Of a stretch of DNA of 64,000 bases, positions 1 to 9,786 are shown in pieces. The DNA is from Erythrobacteraceae bacterium WH01K (GTDB lineage: Bacteria; Pseudomonadota; Alphaproteobacteria; Sphingomonadales; Sphingomonadaceae). The notes beneath the pieces are model-generated. The model saw nothing but the letters and a program-made list of their open reading frames with translations. It was not told the DNA's origin and searched no databases. The DNA lies in contig CP115966.1 of assembly GCA_027941995.1 (NCBI GenBank), positions 186,001 through 250,000 of the forward strand, given 5' to 3'. Numbering within the stretch: the first letter of the stretch is position 1; every line of letters starts with the position of its first letter. Position numbers and translations under genes: made by a program.

Positions 1-2
1 GG

Positions 3-1340
3 CCGCTGGCGCTCGCGAACCTGCTGCAGATGCTGACCTATGCGATCGACGTCATCTTCATCGCGCGTCTGGGCGAACAGCCGCTGGCAGCTTCGGCGCT
101 GGTGGTCGCGCTGTTCGGGATGGTGTTGTGGGCATTGTCGGGCCTGACCGGGGCGGTGGCGCCGGTAATTTCCGCCGAACTCGGCGAGCGCAGCCCGGCC
201 CTTCGTCCGGTGCGAAGGGGAACGCGCATGGCGCTCTGGCTGGCGCTGGCCAGCGGTATCGCCGGCATGGGCGCATGCCTCGCGCTCGGGCCGATCATGC
301 GAGCAACCGGCCAGCAGCCGGAAATCATCGCGCTGGCCGTCAGCTACAACGTGCTGCTGATCTGGTCGATGGTGCCGATGCTGTTCAACAACGTCCTGCG
401 CAACTTCGTGTCGGCGCTGGGACGCCCGATCTTCGCAACTGCCATCACGGCGGGCGGCATCGGTGTGAACGCGCTGGCCAATTACGCCTTCATCTTCGGT
501 AATTTCGGCGCGCCGGAACTGGGCCTGAAGGGCGCCGCCGTCGCGACCATCCTGACCTCCCTGGCGACGCTGGCTGCTTATGTTGCCGCGATCCGGCTCG
601 ACCGCCGGATGCATCGCTACCGCATCTTCGGCCGGTGGTGGGCCGCCGATTGGGCCCGGTTCCGGCAAATTGTTGCAATCGGAACGCCCATCGCCCTCAC
701 GATTACCGCGGAGGCCGGCATTTTCGGGGCCGCCGCCTTCCTGATGGGCAATATCGGCGCGACCCAGCTTGCCGCGCATACGGTGGCCCTGCAGATTGCC
801 GCGCTCGCCTTCCAGGTTCCCTTCGGCATCGGGCAGGCGGCCACGATCAGGGTCGGCTATTTCTATGGCGCGCGCGATGCAGCCGGTATGGGCCGCGCCG
901 GATGGACCGGGATCGGCATGGGCACGGGCTTCATGGTCGTGACCGCCGCTGCCATGATCCTCGTGCCATTGCCGCTGCTGTCCATCTATATCGATCCATA
1001 CGACCCCGCAAATGGAGAGCTGGTTGCGTTTGCCCTCAGCTATCTCGCCATTGCGGCCGCCTTCCAGCTGTTCGACGGGATGCAGGCGGTCGCCGCCGGC
1101 GCGCTGCGCGGATTGCAGGATACGCGCGTGCCGATGTGGTTCGCCATCTTCGCCTACTGGGTCCCGGGCATCGGCACTGCGCTGGCCCTCGGCTTCGCAA
1201 CCCCGCTGGAGGGGATCGGTGTCTGGATCGGGCTGGCGGTCGGATTGTTCGTCGCCGCGATCCTGCTGACCTGGCGCTGGACCGCCCGCGAGCGGCTGCA
1301 ACTCACATCGCGCGAAGCAGCGCAGCTCCGCCCTGCCTGA
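3..1340 (+). CDS. MATE family efflux transporter (5' end outside window)
   Basis: Multidrug and toxin extrusion protein, an inner-membrane antiporter that uses a cation gradient to export organic compounds. The frame is open to the left edge: codons before the first visible ATG at 30 read PLALANLLQ, which looks like the first transmembrane helix of the family, so the true start lies upstream. The visible 445 residues are almost entirely hydrophobic helices arranged as two similar halves, with the NorM-like segment [15 protein letters not shown] about a quarter of the way in. The stop at 1338-1340 is 150 nt before groES, and the two genes appear unrelated. Substrate cannot be predicted. The family call is firm; only the extreme N-terminus is missing. 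Confidence 0.9.
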   Translation, partial: PLALANLLQMLTYAIDVIFIARLGEQPLAASALVVALFGMVLWALSGLTGAVAPVISAELGERSPALRPVRRGTRMALWLALASGIAGMGACLALGPIMRATGQQPEIIALAVSYNVLLIWSMVPMLFNNVLRNFVSALGRPIFATAITAGGIGVNALANYAFIFGNFGAPELGLKGAAVATILTSLATLAAYVAAIRLDRRMHRYRIFGRWWAADWARFRQIVAIGTPIALTITAEAGIFGAAAFLMGNIGATQLAAHTVALQIAALAFQVPFGIGQAATIRVGYFYGARDAAGMGRAGWTGIGMGTGFMVVTAAAMILVPLPLLSIYIDPYDPANGELVAFALSYLAIAAAFQLFDGMQAVAAGALRGLQDTRVPMWFAIFAYWVPGIGTALALGFATPLEGIGVWIGLAVGLFVAAILLTWRWTARERLQLTSREAAQLRPA

Positions 1341-1391
1341 CCTGTCGCACAGCCCGGCAAAGGGCGCGCAACTTTTTTAGCCCGGCCCCCG

Positions 1392-1420
1392 TTGACTCAA
1401 TGCAGGCGGCGCACCATTTG
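1392..1420 (+). promoter_or_regulatory. Putative sigma-70 type promoter of groESL
   Basis: TTGACT at 1392-1397 matches a -35 box well. With a 17-nt spacer the -10 position is 1415-1420 (CATTTG), which is a poor match. The CIRCE operator starts 8 nt further downstream, where a transcription start would be expected. The -35 is convincing and the -10 is not, so this is a tentative call. Confidence 0.4.
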
Positions 1421-1428
1421 CGACGCGC

Positions 1429-1453
1429 TGGCACTCTCGCAGTGGGAGTGCCA
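1429..1453 (+). promoter_or_regulatory. CIRCE operator (HrcA binding site)
   Basis: TGGCACTC at 1429-1436, a 9-nt spacer, then GAGTGCCA at 1446-1453: a perfect 8-bp inverted repeat with the spacing and core (GCACTC-N9-GAGTGC) of the CIRCE element bound by the heat-shock repressor HrcA. It sits 36 nt before the groES start, so it would lie at the promoter or in the 5' leader. hrcA itself is not in the window. Confidence 0.95.
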
Positions 1454-1489
1454 ATCAACATACAACAGCAACCTGAAGAGGCAAACATT

Positions 1490-3476
<1,987 letters not shown>

Positions 3477-3513
3477 GCCAACCTCGCCGGTCTCACCCGG
3501 ACCATATGAAAGA

Positions 3514-3550
3514 GGCCCCGTCGGAGCGATCCGGCGGGGCCTTTTCGTTT
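3514..3550 (+). terminator. Rho-independent terminator of groESL
   Basis: A 12-bp GC-rich stem (3514-3525 with 3530-3541, one G-T pair) closes a GCGA tetraloop and is followed by TTTTCGTTT. It lies 37 nt after the groEL stop, between it and the convergent DUF305 gene. Confidence 0.9.
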
Positions 3551-3573
3551 GCTTGGGAAAATGGTTCCCCGCG

Positions 3574-4122
3574 TTATAGGGTCGGCCGCCTCGTTCCCTC
3601 GCTTACTTCGCCTTTAAAGGCGGGAATAGGACGCATGCGGGCTTCCTCTTCGCTCGCTGCGATCCCGTTCGCCTCGATATCCTCCATTAGCCATTTCATC
3701 TCCGCGATCTCCCGGCGCTGTGCGCGGATGATGTCGTTGGCAAGAGCGCGGACGCGGGCATCCTCGATCCCCGCCCGTTCGCTGGTCATGATGGCGATGG
3801 AATGGTGCGGGATCATCGCGCTCATCCACTCGCTGTCGTCCACGCTCACCTGGCTGCGGACGAGGAATAGCGACAGGGCGAAGGTCGCCACAGACACGCC
3901 GATGATGATCCAGTTCTTTGCCGTGTCCCGGTACATGCCCCACATGAACAGCAGCATCACCACCGCCATTACCGCGCCCATGACAAACATCATCCAGAAG
4001 CGCGTTTCGCTCCAGAACACGTGGTCCAGCGCATAGGTATTGAGATACATCAGCCCCAGCATGATGAGGGTGGACGTGCCCACCATCGCCATGAAGCGCT
4101 TGTAGTTTCCTTCGTTCCTCAC
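3574..4122 (-). CDS. Membrane protein with C-terminal DUF305 domain
   Basis: About 182 residues. Three hydrophobic helices lie near residues 10-35, 44-66 and 73-90, then a soluble tail of the DUF305 type: EWMSAMIPHHSIAIMTSERA, followed by a helical stretch ending AEMKWLMEDIEANG. The His-His-x4-Met pattern is typical of DUF305 (ferritin-like) proteins, which are often found with copper-resistance genes and thought to bind metal. I chose the GTG at 4122 because AGGAGA lies 6 nt upstream; a longer ATG frame would run through csoR. It directly follows csoR (10 nt gap), so both should be transcribed together under copper control. Exact function unknown. Confidence 0.85.
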   Translation of the reverse strand: MRNEGNYKRFMAMVGTSTLIMLGLMYLNTYALDHVFWSETRFWMMFVMGAVMAVVMLLFMWGMYRDTAKNWIIIGVSVATFALSLFLVRSQVSVDDSEWMSAMIPHHSIAIMTSERAGIEDARVRALANDIIRAQRREIAEMKWLMEDIEANGIAASEEEARMRPIPAFKGEVSEGTRRPTL

Positions 4123-4132
4123 GCCTGATCTC

Positions 4133-4405
4133 CTATCGTTTCGTGTTGGCGAACAGGTCCACCAGCTCGCCGAACTTAGCGCGCTGTTCCTTTGCATCGC
4201 CCGAGGCGATGGCATCGGCCACGCAATGCGCTGCATGGGTCTTCAGAATTTCGTCCTCAGCCTTGGCGAGAGCGGCCTTCACCGCCTGGATCTGGTGCAG
4301 GATGTCGATGCAATAGCGATCCTCCTCCACCATGCGCGTGATGCCGCGCACCTGCCCCTCGATCCGGCCCAGCCGGTTCTTCAGCGCGTCTGTCTGCTGG
4401 ACCAT
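4133..4405 (-). CDS. csoR: Copper-sensing transcriptional repressor CsoR family
   Basis: A small all-helical repressor that releases DNA when it binds Cu(I). 90 residues. The family signature is present (RLGRIEGQVRGITRMVEEDR), and the Cu(I) ligands match CsoR spacing: Cys32, His57 and Cys61 (25 and 4 residues apart). This separates it from RcnR and FrmR relatives, which use other ligand sets. The ATG at 4405 has GGACGAAGGA just upstream; a longer open frame extends back over copA and is not credible. It diverges from copA across 49 nt that hold the probable operator and is followed by the membrane DUF305 gene, forming a copper-response unit. Confidence 0.92.
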   Translation of the reverse strand: MVQQTDALKNRLGRIEGQVRGITRMVEEDRYCIDILHQIQAVKAALAKAEDEILKTHAAHCVADAIASGDAKEQRAKFGELVDLFANTKR

Positions 4406-4424
4406 GGTCCTTCGTCCTCTTGAT

Positions 4425-4441
4425 ATACCCCCCCAGGGTAT
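4425..4441. promoter_or_regulatory. Probable CsoR operator between csoR and copA
   Basis: ATACCC-CCCCA-GGGTAT, a 6-bp inverted repeat around a C/G tract. This is the pattern bound by CsoR/RcnR family repressors (A/T-rich ends flanking a G tract). It is centred between the divergent csoR and copA starts (20 and 13 nt away), so one dimer or tetramer could control both promoters. The repeat is seen directly; the regulator assignment is an inference from context. Confidence 0.8.
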
Positions 4442-4454
4442 GTAGCTGAGAGGA

Positions 4455-6269
4455 ATGACACAACCCCTTTCGCTTTCGCGGCGCAACTTTCTGGGTACCG
4501 GCCTGCTGGGCAGCGGTGCGCTGGCCGCCGCTGGCCTCTCCGTTCCCGCATGGGCGCGCGGCCAGTCCCTCTCCCACGCGCGCAATGGATTTGGCGAAGT
4601 GTCGGGAGACACGATCAATCTTTCCATCGGCAACCACCATTTCACCACCGGTGGGCGAAGTGGCCACGCTATCGCGGTGAACGACACCGTGCCCGGTCCG
4701 CTGGTGCGGCTGACGGAGGGGCAGGACCTGACACTGAACGTCACCAACCATCTGGAGGAGGACAGCTCCATTCACTGGCACGGCCTGCTGCTTCCCTTCC
4801 AGTTCGATGGCGTGCCCGGCGTCAGCTTCCCCGGCATCAAGCCAGGCGAGACTTTCAGCTACGAATTCCCGATCCGCCAGAACGGCACATATTGGTGGCA
4901 CAGCCATTCCGGGCTGCAGGAGCAGGCGGGACATTACGGGCCGCTGGTGATCGACGCGACGGAGCCGGATTCGCGCTACGATCGCGATTACGTGGTGCTG
5001 CTGAGCGAATTTACGCCCGAACACCCGCACGAAATCGCGAGGCGGCTCAAGGTCGGCGAGCATTATTACAACTACACCATGCAGACCGCGACCGAGGGGG
5101 ACATGCCCGTATCGGAGCGGGTGATGTGGGGCGGGATGCGGATGAACCCGCGCGACATTTCCGACGTGACGGGTGCGACCTACACCTTCCTCGTCAACGG
5201 GCACGGGCCCATGGACAATCTCGAATTCCTGTTCCGCCCGGGCGAGCGGGTGCGGCTGCGCGTCATCAACGGCAGCGCGATGACGTTTTTCAATGTCCGC
5301 ATTCCCGGCGTGCCGATGACGGTGATCGCGGCGGATGGGCAGGAGGTCGATCCTGTCGAGGTCGACGAGTTCCAGATCGGCGTCGCCGAGACCTATGACG
5401 TGATCGTGCGCCCGCCCGATGGGAGCCATGCGCTAGTGGCCGAGGCGATGGATCGCAGCGGCATGGGGCTGGCTTCGCTAACCTCGCATGCCGGACACCG
5501 CGCAACCCCGCCGCCCTTGCGCGAGCCGGTGACGCTGACGATGGCGGACATGGGCATGGGCGCGATGGACGGCGCGCATGGCGGAGCGATGCAGCATGAC
5601 CCGCATGGCGGGATGGACCATGGCGGGATAGACCAAGCTGCAAAGGGGCATGCGATGCCCGCCGAGCCGAAGCCGGCGACGGACCATGGTGCAATGGATC
5701 ATGGTTCGATGGACCATTCGATGCGCGACACCTCCATCCTGCCGCCCGACGTGAAGGTCGGCCCCGGGATCGACATGGTCGCGCCGATGCCGACGGACCG
5801 GATGGATTTTCCCGGCCTCGGCCTCGACAATGTCGATCACCGCGTCCTGCGCTACACGCAGCTCAGAGCGCGCAACGCCAACCCCCACCGCATGCCGGAG
5901 CGCGAGCTCGAGATACACCTGACCGGCAACATGGAACGCTACATGTGGAGCTTCGACGGGAAGAAGTTCTCCGCCGTGACCGACGATCCGATCCGTTTCG
6001 GTTATGACGAGCGGGTGCGGGTCAAGCTGGTCAACGACACCATGATGGCGCACCCGATCCATTTGCACGGCCACTTCTTTGAGCTGGTCAACGGGGCAGG
6101 GATGATGAACCAGCCGCTGAAGCACACGGTCGTCGTCCAGCCGGGAAGCACGGCGACCTTCGACGTGACGGCCAACGAGCCGGGCGACTGGGCCTTCCAC
6201 TGCCACCTGCTCTACCACATGCATGCCGGCATGATGCAGACCGTGACGGTCCGGCCGTTCCCCGCATGA
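4455..6269 (+). CDS. copA: Multicopper oxidase, copper resistance protein CopA
   Basis: Periplasmic copper oxidase of the CopA/PcoA type, which oxidises Cu(I) and sequesters copper. 604 residues. The N-terminus carries a twin-arginine signal (SRRNFLGTGLLGSGALAAAG). Copper ligand motifs are complete: HWHG at 107-110, WWHSHSG from 147, HPIHLHGHFFEL from 533 and HCHLLYHMHAGMM from 582. A Met/His-rich insertion with repeated MDHG units occupies about residues 363-426. It overlaps copB by 4 nt. The ATG is only 1-2 nt after a GAGAGG stretch and 13 nt after the operator, so the leader must be extremely short. Tat export and copper loading in the periplasm are expected. Confidence 0.95.
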   Translation: MTQPLSLSRRNFLGTGLLGSGALAAAGLSVPAWARGQSLSHARNGFGEVSGDTINLSIGNHHFTTGGRSGHAIAVNDTVPGPLVRLTEGQDLTLNVTNHLEEDSSIHWHGLLLPFQFDGVPGVSFPGIKPGETFSYEFPIRQNGTYWWHSHSGLQEQAGHYGPLVIDATEPDSRYDRDYVVLLSEFTPEHPHEIARRLKVGEHYYNYTMQTATEGDMPVSERVMWGGMRMNPRDISDVTGATYTFLVNGHGPMDNLEFLFRPGERVRLRVINGSAMTFFNVRIPGVPMTVIAADGQEVDPVEVDEFQIGVAETYDVIVRPPDGSHALVAEAMDRSGMGLASLTSHAGHRATPPPLREPVTLTMADMGMGAMDGAHGGAMQHDPHGGMDHGGIDQAAKGHAMPAEPKPATDHGAMDHGSMDHSMRDTSILPPDVKVGPGIDMVAPMPTDRMDFPGLGLDNVDHRVLRYTQLRARNANPHRMPERELEIHLTGNMERYMWSFDGKKFSAVTDDPIRFGYDERVRVKLVNDTMMAHPIHLHGHFFELVNGAGMMNQPLKHTVVVQPGSTATFDVTANEPGDWAFHCHLLYHMHAGMMQTVTVRPFPA

Positions 6270-7429
6270 TCGTGCGTCTTGCTCTTCCGCTCGCTGCCGC
6301 GATCGCCGCAGCGCCGTTCACCCCGCCTCTGGCCGCGCAGGATCATTCGGGCCATGCCGGGCACGCGATGCAAGCTGCGCAGCCAAGCGATGAGATGGAT
6401 CATTGCGCGATCGGGCACCTGCCGCCCGAGCAGTGCCCTTCGCAGGATATCAAACCCGCCCTTCCGGACACGATGGACCATTGTGCGATGGGCCATCTGC
6501 CGCCCAAGCAATGCGGGAAGGAAGAGGAAACTTCGGCGCCTGAGCCGGTCTCTTTGCCGGAAATGGATCACTGCGCCATGGGTCACCTTCCCCCGGAGCA
6601 GTGCCCGGCGAAGAATGCACCAGCGAGTCATGAGCATGGCGCGATGGATCATTCGGCCATGGGACACTCGCCCGATCCGGCGCTGCCCCGCTCCGGACCC
6701 CCGGCCCGCGCCTTCGAAGGGCCCCAGCACGCCGCCGACCGGTTCTTCGGCGCCGATGCCATGGCCGAGGCCCGCGCTACCAACCACGCGACCCATGGCG
6801 ACATGAAGGTCGGCACCTTCATGGCCGAGCGCCTAGAAGCCCGCATCCGCGAAGGCGAAGACGGTTTCCTGTGGGACGTGCAGGGCTGGTATGGCGGCGA
6901 TATCGACAAATTCGTCTTCAAGTCGGAAGGGGAAGGCGGCTTTTCAGACGGGGTCGAGGATGCCGAACTGCAGGCCCTGTGGGGCCACGCGATCGGGCCG
7001 TTCTTCGACCTGCAAGCCGGAGCGCGGCTCGATGTCGAGCCGGAAACGCGCAGTCATCTGGTGCTCGGCGTGCAGGGTCTTGCGCCTTACATGTGGCACG
7101 TGGACGGCGCGCTGTTCCTGTCCGACCGCGGCGACCTGACCGCGCGGCTGGAAGGGGAATACGACTACAAGCTGACCCAGCGCCTGATCCTGCAACCGCG
7201 CGCCGAGATCGAGCTCACCGCGCAGGACATACCCGAACGCGAAATCGGTGCAGGCATCACCAAGATCGAGACGGGCCTGCGCCTGCGCTACGAATTCGCC
7301 CGCGAATTCGCGCCCTATATCGGCGTCGGCTACGAAGCGAAGCTGGGCGAGACCGCCGACATCGCCCGTGCGGCAGGCGAGGATCCGGACGGCATCGCCC
7401 TGATCCTCGGCCTGCGCGCGTGGTTCTGA
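6266..7429 (+). CDS. copB: Copper resistance outer-membrane protein CopB
   Basis: CopB/PcoB family protein, an outer-membrane beta-barrel partner of CopA. 387 residues with a signal peptide ending near residue 24 (PPLAAQ). Residues 25-135 are a metal-binding spacer rich in His and Met that contains three copies of a 14-residue unit, MDHCAxGHLPPxQC, at 44-57, 70-83 and 100-113. The remainder (from about 150) is the conserved CopB barrel, rich in alternating hydrophobic strands and ending in the aromatic WF typical of outer-membrane proteins. Translation is coupled to copA by an ATGA overlap. The Cys-containing repeats are unusual next to the plain His/Met stretches normally seen. Confidence 0.93.
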   Translation: MIVRLALPLAAAIAAAPFTPPLAAQDHSGHAGHAMQAAQPSDEMDHCAIGHLPPEQCPSQDIKPALPDTMDHCAMGHLPPKQCGKEEETSAPEPVSLPEMDHCAMGHLPPEQCPAKNAPASHEHGAMDHSAMGHSPDPALPRSGPPARAFEGPQHAADRFFGADAMAEARATNHATHGDMKVGTFMAERLEARIREGEDGFLWDVQGWYGGDIDKFVFKSEGEGGFSDGVEDAELQALWGHAIGPFFDLQAGARLDVEPETRSHLVLGVQGLAPYMWHVDGALFLSDRGDLTARLEGEYDYKLTQRLILQPRAEIELTAQDIPEREIGAGITKIETGLRLRYEFAREFAPYIGVGYEAKLGETADIARAAGEDPDGIALILGLRAWF

Positions 7430-7430
7430 C

Positions 7431-9695
7431 CTAGCCGCCCTTGCGGCTGGCGATCGCCGCGGCGGCGATGTCGTCGGGCCAGGTCACCTGCGTCTGGGTC
7501 TGCGGGTTGAAGACGCCGCCTTCATACTGGGCAGCCTCGGCAGCGGCGATTTCCTCTGCCGTCAGGAACTCGCTTGGCTCGAGCGCGAACACGTCGAGCC
7601 CGCGGGTGATTTCCGTCCCGTAGATGCGTCCGTTATACCAGTAGGCGCTCCAGTATCCGCCAGTCACCAGCTGGTCCTCGTCTACCGGGCCGCGGTCGAA
7701 ATAGGCGATCTCGACCGGATTGGCGCTGTCGGTGAAATCGATCACGCTGATGCCGCCCTGATACCAGGCCTGCACGAAGATATCGCGCCCCGGCACCGGG
7801 ATGATGGACCCGTTATGCGCGACGCAGTTCTCCTTGTCGCCCTGCGGGGCCGGCAGCTTGTACGTGCTGCGGAACTGCAGGCTGCTGCCCTCCAGGTCGT
7901 AGATCGCATTCGCGCCCCATGTCATCGGGTCGCCGGCTTGGCAGCGCGGCCGCCCGCCGCCGCCCCATTCGTCGGTGAACAGCACCTTCGTGCCGTCATT
8001 GTTGAAGGTGGCGGAATGCCAGTAGGCAAATCCCTTGTCCGTCACGTCGGTCACGCGCACCGGCTTCATCGGGTCGCTGATGTCCATGACAATGCCATTG
8101 CCCGAGCACGCGCCCGCCGCGATGTTCTTCGCCGGGAACACGGTGATGTCGTGGCAGTGGTTCGTGGAGTTCGTCTCCTGCGTCGGGCTGCCATCGGGGT
8201 TGCGCCCGTGATCGCCGCCCCGCCACAGCGCCGCGATGTCGCCCGTCGCCGCATCGGCAAAGACGCGGGGGCTGTCGACCAGCCGGGCGGACGCGGGATC
8301 GGCCACGGGAATCTCGATAACGTCGATGCTGAACAGCGCCGTCTCGTCGCCCGCGGTGTCGAAGCAGCCTGCCAGTTCCTCGTTGTCGCGGACATAGGAC
8401 GTGCCGGAATTGTAGAGCACGATGCGGTCTTCGTCGGCGCTCACGATCGAATGGGTGTGGCTGCCGCGGCAGGTCTGCACCTGTCCGACCTGACGCGGGC
8501 GCGATGCATCGGCGATGTCGAAGATACGGATTCCGCGGAAGCGTTCGTCGCTCACTTTGCCGGTCACGCCTTCCAGCCCGCAATCCTTGCGTGCGCGGCT
8601 GTCCTGCACGCTCATCACCAGCAGGTCGCCGACGACCGAGACATCGCCCTGCCCGCCGGGGCATACGACGGAGCTTACCAGCGCCGGCACGCCGTCCGCG
8701 GCGAGCCGGTAGATGTTGAAGCCGTGATAGCTACCGGCCACCATCAGGTCGCCGGAAAAAGCCATGTCGGTATTGGCGAAACTGAGCAGCGAGCCGCGCT
8801 CCCCGAACTGGGGCTTTTCTTCCTCATCCCCGGCATCCGCGCTGTCTGTCCTCTCCACTACGCCCTTGCCTTCTTCCTCGTCCTTTTTGGGCTTCTCGGG
8901 CTGGAGCTGCGCGGGGTTCGCCGGGTCGAAGAAACCGGCGGGCTTGGGCATGGCGGTGACGAGGCGCAGGCCGCTGATGGCCTCGCCAGCATCGCGAAAA
9001 CCGGCCGCCAGCGTGGCGCGCGGATCGCTCGACAACCCGGCCAGGATCGCGTTCATCCGGTCGATCTCGTCGGTCTGGTCCTTCACCACGTCGTTGGTGA
9101 ACTCGAACATCACCGGGTCGTAGGCGCTGCCTGGCGCATCGGTCAGGTCTTCCACCATTTTCAGCGCGCCCTTGTGATGTTCGATCATCAGGGTCAGGAA
9201 CTGGCGGTCGAATTCGGTCCCGTTTGCCGCGGTGAGCGCGGCCATCTGCGCAGGCGTCGCCATGCCCTGCATCCTGTGCATCCCGCCATGTCCGGCATGA
9301 TGCGCGTGACCCTGCATGTCGGACATCGCCATCATGCCTGCCATCGCGATCGGCTCGTCCCGGTCGTTCAACCAGTCGGTCATGAACGAGATTTCGTCCG
9401 CCTGCGTGTCGAGGATGCGCGCGGCGATCTTGGTCACCGCATCGTTGTTCGTCCGGTCGGGGACCAGTTCCGCCATGTCGACCGCCTGCCGGTGATGCAC
9501 GATCATGCCCTGCATGAAGGCGACATCGGCGGGCGAATAGCTGGTGTCCGACAGGGCGGTCGCCTCTTCCGCCGTCAGGACGCGCGGCTCGGCCCCGGGC
9601 GCACCCGGGAGCAGGATGGGCGCGTTCTGCGCTGCGGCGATGGTGGACGTCGAAAGCAGCAGGCCGGCGGCCAGCGTGCGGGTGAAGGATGTCAT
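7431..9695 (-). CDS. Secreted DUF305 domain / LVIVD-like repeat fusion protein
   Basis: 754 residues with a signal peptide (MTSFTRTLAAGLLLSTSTIAAAQ). Residues about 50-215 form a DUF305 region with two similar halves, each carrying a metal-type His-His motif (MQGMIVHHRQAVDMAEL and FLTLMIEHHKGALKMVEDL), linked by a His/Met-rich stretch. After an acidic linker (EKPKKDEEEGKGVV) comes a long region of LVIVD-like beta-propeller repeats (for example GIRIFDIADASRPRQVGQV and GISVIDFTDSANPVEIAYF) with scattered cysteines. GGGGAG precedes the ATG at 9695. An in-frame extension back to 10307 overlaps the acyl-CoA dehydrogenase gene and is rejected. It ends one base after copB on the opposite strand, so a copper-related role is likely but unproven. 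Confidence 0.88.
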   Translation of the reverse strand: MTSFTRTLAAGLLLSTSTIAAAQNAPILLPGAPGAEPRVLTAEEATALSDTSYSPADVAFMQGMIVHHRQAVDMAELVPDRTNNDAVTKIAARILDTQADEISFMTDWLNDRDEPIAMAGMMAMSDMQGHAHHAGHGGMHRMQGMATPAQMAALTAANGTEFDRQFLTLMIEHHKGALKMVEDLTDAPGSAYDPVMFEFTNDVVKDQTDEIDRMNAILAGLSSDPRATLAAGFRDAGEAISGLRLVTAMPKPAGFFDPANPAQLQPEKPKKDEEEGKGVVERTDSADAGDEEEKPQFGERGSLLSFANTDMAFSGDLMVAGSYHGFNIYRLAADGVPALVSSVVCPGGQGDVSVVGDLLVMSVQDSRARKDCGLEGVTGKVSDERFRGIRIFDIADASRPRQVGQVQTCRGSHTHSIVSADEDRIVLYNSGTSYVRDNEELAGCFDTAGDETALFSIDVIEIPVADPASARLVDSPRVFADAATGDIAALWRGGDHGRNPDGSPTQETNSTNHCHDITVFPAKNIAAGACSGNGIVMDISDPMKPVRVTDVTDKGFAYWHSATFNNDGTKVLFTDEWGGGGRPRCQAGDPMTWGANAIYDLEGSSLQFRSTYKLPAPQGDKENCVAHNGSIIPVPGRDIFVQAWYQGGISVIDFTDSANPVEIAYFDRGPVDEDQLVTGGYWSAYWYNGRIYGTEITRGLDVFALEPSEFLTAEEIAAAEAAQYEGGVFNPQTQTQVTWPDDIAAAAIASRKGG

Positions 9696-9786
9696 GGTAA
9701 TAGCTCCCCGAAATATATGGGCAGCAAAGAGCGGCATTCGCGCCCTCAGGTCAAGCGGGACGCAGGGCGCTGTCTGCGAAGGGCGA

